A stretch of DNA of 6,173 nt from positions 1-6,173 of the forward strand of contig CADBQL010000430.1 in assembly GCA_902796815.1 (NCBI GenBank). The letters run 5' to 3'. The notes under the pieces are model-generated. The model was given only the letters and a program-made list of their open reading frames with translations. It searched no databases and was not told where the DNA came from. Source of the stretch: an uncultured Coriobacteriaceae bacterium (GTDB lineage Bacteria > Actinomycetota > Coriobacteriia > Coriobacteriales > Eggerthellaceae). This document shows positions 3,417 to 6,173 of this stretch, one piece after another. Position 1 is the first letter of the stretch; each line of letters starts with the position of its first letter. The position numbers and the translations under genes are program-made.

Positions 3417-6173
3417 TTACACGAAATATTCCTTAGCCGATTGGTTGTAGTGGTACAGCGCCATCATGAGGTACTGGAGGTTCTCTTTGCCCTCCGTCGA
3501 CAGTGCCCAGCACGCGTAGCCGAACGGTCCGTGGTATGCCGTCGCGGTCTCGGTGCCGTTGCTGATGGTGAAGCCAAACATCGCATCGAGGTTCTTCGCG
3601 ACGATGTTTGGCACCTCAACATAGTGCATGCCTTTGCCGACCTTTGGTTCGAGGGTCCTCTGAGAGCCGTCAACGGTCGCGGTGATGGTCAGCGCGCTCG
3701 TGTCGTCCGAATCGAAGTACATGCGGAACGACGTCTCCGATTCAAGCATGAGCGTGGTGCCCTTGTAGGTGAAATGCGCGATGTTCTCCGGTGCGTTGTA
3801 GTCATACTCGCCGGGGAGGTCGTTCGCCGTGACCGTCTCAAAACCTTCGACCTTTGGCAACGACTCGGTCGAACCTTTGTCGCGCACAGCGAAGTAGTGC
3901 TTAGCATAGATTCCGTAGGCCTTCATGTCTTTGGCAAGCTCCACCATCTTTTGGTCGGTGCTCTTTTCGATCCTGTCGTCCAGGTAGTCGTTTATCGAGT
4001 AGCCGAGTCCCGCCTCTGCGCTGATTGCCGTGCCGTCGCTGTCAGCGAAGGCGATGTAGCCGTCCGGCCCCTTGATTTTCATCGTGAACTCAGTGTCCAT
4101 CTCCTTGGCCACGGTGGTAACGGTGAACCCGTAAACGAGATTCGTCGTTCGGACATTCGATTTCTCGATTGGCGTGACTTTGGAGACCTCCTTCGAGGTG
4201 ACCAGCGTGTCGCCGTTCCAGAACTGCACCTCGTAGTTGGCCGCATTTTCCGTTATTACATCCCCCAGAATGAGGTAGGTGTTCATGCCGACGGTCCCCC
4301 CCAGCGTGAGCGTATGCCCGAAGACCTGCGCGTCGAAGACCGTGGGAGCGACTTCCCACGCTGCCTTAATCGTTTTTGCGTGGCCCTCTGTAATCGATGC
4401 CGAGTCGCCAGGCTGCAGCGGTGTTTCGCCATCCATCCAGCATTTGAACGCCTTGCCCGCGGGAGCGTCGAAGGTGCAATCGGGAAGCTCGGTGGTGCTT
4501 GTTTCACTCCATTTCGACTCCTGCTCTCCCGTTCCGCCGTTTGCGTCGAAGCTGAACACGTAATACTGCTGAAGAGTCGCTTCGCCAGCGCCATTGTCGG
4601 TAACAAAGTAGTCTTCATTGTCGCTGAAGAAGCTGCTGGGAAGGCCTCGGCTGGCGAGGCCTGAGGTGATTACGCCCGCAACGTTGTTCTCTCTCGTAAC
4701 TCCCAAGCACGCTTCGTATGACAGGCTACCCGTAACATTGATTAGCATATTGGGACGCAGGTAAATATTGTTGTCGTCACTCTCGGCAGTGTTATCAATG
4801 ACATTAGGCTTTCCCTGAACGTTCAGGGTACCACCCGCTTTGACGCACACGCCGCCACCCTGACCGTTGGTGGCGGTGTTCTCCGCAATGTAACAGTCGA
4901 TCAGATTCAGCGTAGCATTTTCGCCGATATAGATTGCGCCGCCATGGTTTGCTGCCGTGTTACCTGTAATTGAAGCGCCCATGTAGGTGCTAGCCCTGGT
5001 GACGCCTACGTTAATCGTACCTTTATGAGCAGAGATTGCGCCGCCGCTTCCGCTCTCACCAGAGCCTGTGCAGTTGCCGACGATTTCACCGCTTTCAAAA
5101 TTCAGCGTGCCGGCATTGTTGTAAATTGCGCCGCCATCCTTCTGGCTCACGTTTCCGCTTATAGTGACACCATCCACATTCAGCGTAGCATTTTCGCCGA
5201 TATAGATTGCGCCGCCGTTTTCGGTGTTCTTGCCACCCGTGACGATTCCTCCTCTGCCCACCAAGGTCAGGATGCCGTTGTTGGTGATGACATTACCATT
5301 CGCAACGGCCTCGTCCATATTGCGGTTGATGGTATGTTCGTTGAATACCAGAGCGATACGCTTATTCTTAGGAATAACAAGCGGGGAATCATCGGTGCCG
5401 GCGACATAATCGCGCTTCAATTCAATTGTGTGCAGTTGATTGTCGGCCGATGAATCGATCGTGTCCTGAAGCTGTTTCCAATAGGAAAGCGTCTTGCTAT
5501 CGGTGTAGATCTCGCCGTCCACGGTCACGCTGGCGGTATAGGTCATGCCTGTTTCGATCTCAGTCTTTTCGATCTCATCGTCGGTAACGGTAAAGGTGCT
5601 GCTTTCGTCGCCGACCATTTCACACGTGGCTTTGTTTTCGGTATCACGGCAGTCAAACACAGCGGTCGCGCTGCTGTAGCCGTTCCAGGTCCATGTGGGT
5701 TCCTTGTGCCTGTCGGTGGGCGAGAAGCGGCTTCCCGAATAACAATTGGCTATCTCGAGAAGCGTGCTGCCGTGAGGACCGTGGAAGGTTACACTGGTAT
5801 TCTTGTCGAATGAGTATTCGGCCGGACGCTCGGGATCATCGGCGCCCTCATAATATGAATAAGCAATGCTTTTCAACGACGGAGAGGTAAAGCTCTCGAG
5901 AGCGGTGCAGCCCTTAAAGGCGTCGATACCGATACTGTCTAAGCTGCTGCCGACCGTTACGGTTTCAAGCGAGGTGCAGCCCTCAAACGCACTTTTGCTA
6001 AAGTACCTGAAATTCTCGCCGCCTGCCGTCACGTTTTTGACAAAGGTTTTATCCTTGAATGTATCCGTATTGATAGATATGACCTTTTTGCCGACCATAC
6101 CGCTGTCAATATAGCCCTCGGGTACCGTATCGGGGATAATGATATTGGCGTCAGCACCGTTATATTCATATAT
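3417..6173 (-). CDS. Large secreted surface protein with LRR, beta-helix and gut-surface C-terminal domain (N-terminus cut by window)
   Basis: The frame is open to the right edge, so the start and any signal peptide lie outside; 918 residues are visible. In visible order: BspA-type leucine-rich repeats (about 25-105, KSAFEGCTSLETVTVG, DAFKGCTALESF); a W-W-NGYSSATAVFDC module ending in TYTASVTVDGEIYTDSKTL (about 160-228); a right-handed beta-helix of GGAIYIGENATLN-type turns (about 295-485); an InlB-B/Listeria-Bacteroides-type repeat FSFDANGGTGEQ (about 540-608); and a C-terminal domain (about 612-918) with 'YGIYAKHYF', 'LMLESETSFRMYF', 'MHYVEVPNI' and 'YLMMALYHYNQSAKEYF', a pattern shared by many gut Firmicutes and actinobacterial surface proteins. 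There is no LPXTG, membrane helix or other anchor at the C-terminus, so attachment is unexplained. Adhesion or matrix binding is likely but unproven. The peptide and membrane-protein genes follow within 19 and 13 bases. Confidence 0.9.
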   Translation of the reverse strand: MYEYNGADANIIIPDTVPEGYIDSGMVGKKVISINTDTFKDKTFVKNVTAGGENFRYFSKSAFEGCTSLETVTVGSSLDSIGIDAFKGCTALESFTSPSLKSIAYSYYEGADDPERPAEYSFDKNTSVTFHGPHGSTLLEIANCYSGSRFSPTDRHKEPTWTWNGYSSATAVFDCRDTENKATCEMVGDESSTFTVTDDEIEKTEIETGMTYTASVTVDGEIYTDSKTLSYWKQLQDTIDSSADNQLHTIELKRDYVAGTDDSPLVIPKNKRIALVFNEHTINRNMDEAVANGNVITNNGILTLVGRGGIVTGGKNTENGGAIYIGENATLNVDGVTISGNVSQKDGGAIYNNAGTLNFESGEIVGNCTGSGESGSGGAISAHKGTINVGVTRASTYMGASITGNTAANHGGAIYIGENATLNLIDCYIAENTATNGQGGGVCVKAGGTLNVQGKPNVIDNTAESDDNNIYLRPNMLINVTGSLSYEACLGVTRENNVAGVITSGLASRGLPSSFFSDNEDYFVTDNGAGEATLQQYYVFSFDANGGTGEQESKWSETSTTELPDCTFDAPAGKAFKCWMDGETPLQPGDSASITEGHAKTIKAAWEVAPTVFDAQVFGHTLTLGGTVGMNTYLILGDVITENAANYEVQFWNGDTLVTSKEVSKVTPIEKSNVRTTNLVYGFTVTTVAKEMDTEFTMKIKGPDGYIAFADSDGTAISAEAGLGYSINDYLDDRIEKSTDQKMVELAKDMKAYGIYAKHYFAVRDKGSTESLPKVEGFETVTANDLPGEYDYNAPENIAHFTYKGTTLMLESETSFRMYFDSDDTSALTITATVDGSQRTLEPKVGKGMHYVEVPNIVAKNLDAMFGFTISNGTETATAYHGPFGYACWALSTEGKENLQYLMMALYHYNQSAKEYFV
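4905..4943 (-). repeat. 39-bp perfect in-frame direct repeat, copy A
   Basis: This stretch is identical to 5178-5216 and encodes the beta-helix turn GGAIYIGENATLN. The copies are 273 bp (91 codons) apart and in the same frame, so an exchange between them would add or remove whole turns without a frameshift. Identity at the DNA level, not just the protein level, points to a recent duplication or gene conversion. Confidence 0.9.
5178..5216 (-). repeat. 39-bp perfect in-frame direct repeat, copy B
   Basis: Second copy of the repeat at 4905-4943, encoding the same GGAIYIGENATLN turn earlier in the protein. Flanking bases differ, so the identity stops sharply at 39 bp. Confidence 0.9.

Noticed and set aside
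3333..4664. 443-codon open frame on the plus strand
   Set aside because: It lies antisense to the surface-protein gene, whose frame has clear domains and runs the full length. The plus-strand translation is rich in Arg, Val and His with no family pattern, as expected from the complement of a GC-rich gene.

Overview
The window most likely comes from a high-GC gut actinobacterium of the Eggerthellaceae/Coriobacteriia type (Eggerthella, Gordonibacter and relatives). This is inferred from the GC-rich codons, a BspA-like/beta-helix surface protein, and an HPrK-like/PqqD/S26 peptidase module. No rRNA or housekeeping marker confirms it. Almost everything is on the minus strand; only a short gene remnant at the left edge is on plus.

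Layout, left to right. Positions 1-240 (+) hold the C-terminal end of a gene with a possible OB-fold (tRNA_anti-like) ending. It converges on a minus-strand operon that reads, in transcription order: an HPr kinase-like P-loop protein (1247-2011, possibly from a TTG at 2116), a PqqD/RRE protein (990-1250, ATGA overlap with the kinase gene), and a soluble S24/S26 peptidase (376-864). A doubtful small ORF (237-386) follows. Positions 2012-2496 are largely non-coding. They hold a degenerate 11-bp tandem array (2174-2335), a 21-bp perfect inverted repeat (2342-2409) and a hairpin over the next stop codon (2469-2504).

A second minus-strand gene set fills 2497-6173. In transcription order it has a large secreted surface protein (cut by the window edge, 918 residues visible), a 32-codon peptide gene at 3299-3397 that is easily missed, and a 262-residue protein with a signal peptide and a C-terminal membrane anchor. 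The gaps between them are 19 and 13 nt, so they are probably co-transcribed.

The most interesting point is how these sets may connect. The peptide looks like a leader (Tyr-rich acidic N-terminus, then DIITTS) followed by a short core, DNETEVGG. The predicted mature N-terminus of the adjacent membrane protein begins DNETEMTGG, with different synonymous codons. Next to it lie a PqqD/RRE domain (leader binding in RiPP systems), an HPrK-like kinase (a family that includes lasso-peptide tailoring kinases) and a soluble Ser/His S26 peptidase. No cyclase, lasso B2/C protein or radical SAM enzyme is visible. The whole could be a minimal, undescribed peptide-modification or signalling system tied to a surface protein. 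That is inference; the gene order and motifs are directly visible.
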